Position numbers and translations under genes: made by a program. Of a DNA stretch of 6,351 bases, positions 6,003 through 6,351 are shown one piece after another (positions within the stretch are counted from its first letter, which is position 1; each line of letters begins with the position of its first letter). This DNA comes from Treponema sp. Lineage in GTDB: Bacteria; Spirochaetota; Spirochaetia; Treponematales; Breznakiellaceae. The stretch spans positions 1-6,351 of the forward strand of contig JAISAN010000124.1 of the NCBI GenBank assembly GCA_031266635.1. Direction: 5' to 3'. The notes beneath the pieces were generated by a model. It was not told the DNA's origin and did not search any database. It saw only the letters and a list, made by a program, of their open reading frames with translations.

Positions 6003-6031
6003 CGGCTAAACCGGGCCTGGGTTTTTTACCG
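6003..6031 (+). terminator. Possible weak terminator of the sigma/caspase operon
   Basis: AAACC (6008-6012) pairs with GGTTT (6020-6024) around a 7-base loop, and the second arm runs into six T (6022-6027). With only five pairs, three of them A-T, it is much weaker than the eno terminator. Its place just after the stop codon at 5997 is what makes it plausible. Confidence 0.35.
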
Positions 6032-6035
6032 CGAA

Positions 6036-6090
6036 GAAGAATTCAACCACGGAGATACACGGAGAAAGAAGGAATTTAACCACGAAGGCG
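6036..6090. repeat. Short direct repeat AATTYAACCACG
   Basis: AGAATTCAACCACGGA (6038-6053) is repeated in diverged form as GGAATTTAACCACGAA (6071-6086), with ACACGGAG between. In translation this gives the EFNHGDTRR / EFNHEG type of pattern that I recall from non-genic repeats in many unrelated bacteria. I therefore regard the + strand open frame over it (5940-6179) as not a gene. Confidence 0.5.
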
Positions 6091-6130
6091 TGTGGTATTC
6101 CTCTTCTTCCGTCTTTGCTTCCGATTGGGA

Positions 6131-6169
6131 GGTGGGCGGAAAAGCCGAAAGCTTTGGAGCCCAGGGGGG
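6131..6169 (+). repeat. Direct repeat, copy A
   Basis: About 38 bp running from GGTGGGCGGAAAAGCC through GGAGCCC to a G run. It matches 6315-6351 apart from two single-base indels and about two substitutions. It contains a small AAAGC / GCTTT stem (6141-6145 and 6151-6155). Confidence 0.7.
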
Positions 6170-6203
6170 GGCGAAGTAAAGGTGCCCCGCCAAGGGGCGT
6201 GAG

Positions 6204-6311
6204 ATGAAAAATGCAACACACGCCCGGCGCACAATAACGGCTACAGTACCGCTTCCATGCGCGAAGGCTTCTAGCCTGAGCAGCGCGGCGGCCAGAGTAA
6301 AAGCCGACTAG
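6204..6311 (+). CDS. Candidate 35-residue basic peptide, unrecognised
   Basis: An ATG at 6204 lies 6 nt after AAGGGG (6192-6197) and opens a 35-codon frame ending at TAG 6309-6311. The peptide begins MKNATHARRTITATVPLPC and ends AAARVKAD. It is rich in Ala, Ser, Thr and Arg, has one Cys, no membrane segment and no domain I know. The AAGGGG is also part of a small GCCCC/GGGGC stem (6184-6198), which may hide it. The frame sits exactly between the two direct repeats, so it may be part of a repeated cassette rather than an expressed gene. Low confidence. Confidence 0.25.
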   Translation: MKNATHARRTITATVPLPCAKASSLSSAAARVKAD

Positions 6312-6314
6312 GGG

Positions 6315-6351
6315 GGTGGCGGAAAAGCCAAAGGCTTTGGAGCCAGGGGGG
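6315..6351 (+). repeat. Direct repeat, copy B (cut by window end)
   Basis: Second copy of the 6131-6169 repeat, offset by about 184 bp. Here the internal stem is a perfect 6-bp hairpin AAAGCC (6324-6329) / GGCTTT (6333-6338) with loop AAA. The window ends inside its terminal G run, so the repeat or a tandem 184-bp unit may continue beyond it. Confidence 0.65.

Noticed and set aside
5940..6179. 79-codon open frame overlapping the end of the caspase gene
   Set aside because: Overlaps the caspase C-terminus out of frame and then consists of repeat-derived sequence.
6184..6311. Possible tmRNA or other structured RNA gene
   Set aside because: A tag-like open frame and hairpins are present, but there is no recognisable tRNA-like end and the tag does not end in the usual Ala-Ala.

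Overview
The window looks like chromosomal DNA from a spirochaete, most likely a Treponema of the termite-gut type (T. primitia / T. azotonutricium group). This is an inference from the spirochaete-like caspase protein with LA_2272-like surface repeats, the roughly 50-60 % GC content, and intergenic DNA packed with short palindromes. No 16S rRNA or other taxonomic marker is present. All recognised genes lie on the + strand.

Layout: (1) 1-600 has no convincing gene. It is a dense mosaic of inverted repeats, including a 141-bp element with 20-bp terminal inverted repeats (179-319), a perfect 15-bp hairpin (319-354 region) and several nested hairpins with three-base loops. (2) 600-836 is the leader of the next gene, with a perfect TATAAT box and a stem-loop close to the ribosome binding site. 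(3) 837-2135 is a complete enolase gene (eno), closed by a textbook intrinsic terminator at 2163-2193. (4) 2194-2480 is a spacer holding a 54-bp solo copy of the repeat also found inverted at 262-315. (5) 2481-5997 is a compact three-gene operon: an ECF-like sigma factor, a one-pass membrane protein that is probably its anti-sigma factor (start/stop overlap ATGA), and a secreted 729-residue caspase-family protein whose C-terminal half looks like a repeat-bearing outer-membrane barrel. (6) 5998-6351 is again repeat-rich spacer DNA, with two direct repeats about 184 bp apart and a possible 35-codon peptide between them.

How the genes work together: enolase is a stand-alone housekeeping gene with its own promoter and terminator. 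The three downstream genes form one unit and suggest envelope signalling: sigma factor in the cytoplasm, anti-sigma spanning the inner membrane, and an exported caspase-like protease, possibly anchored in the outer membrane. Whether the protease cleaves the anti-sigma factor, or is simply a regulated output, cannot be read from the sequence. This module is the most interesting item in the window; the structured repeats are second.
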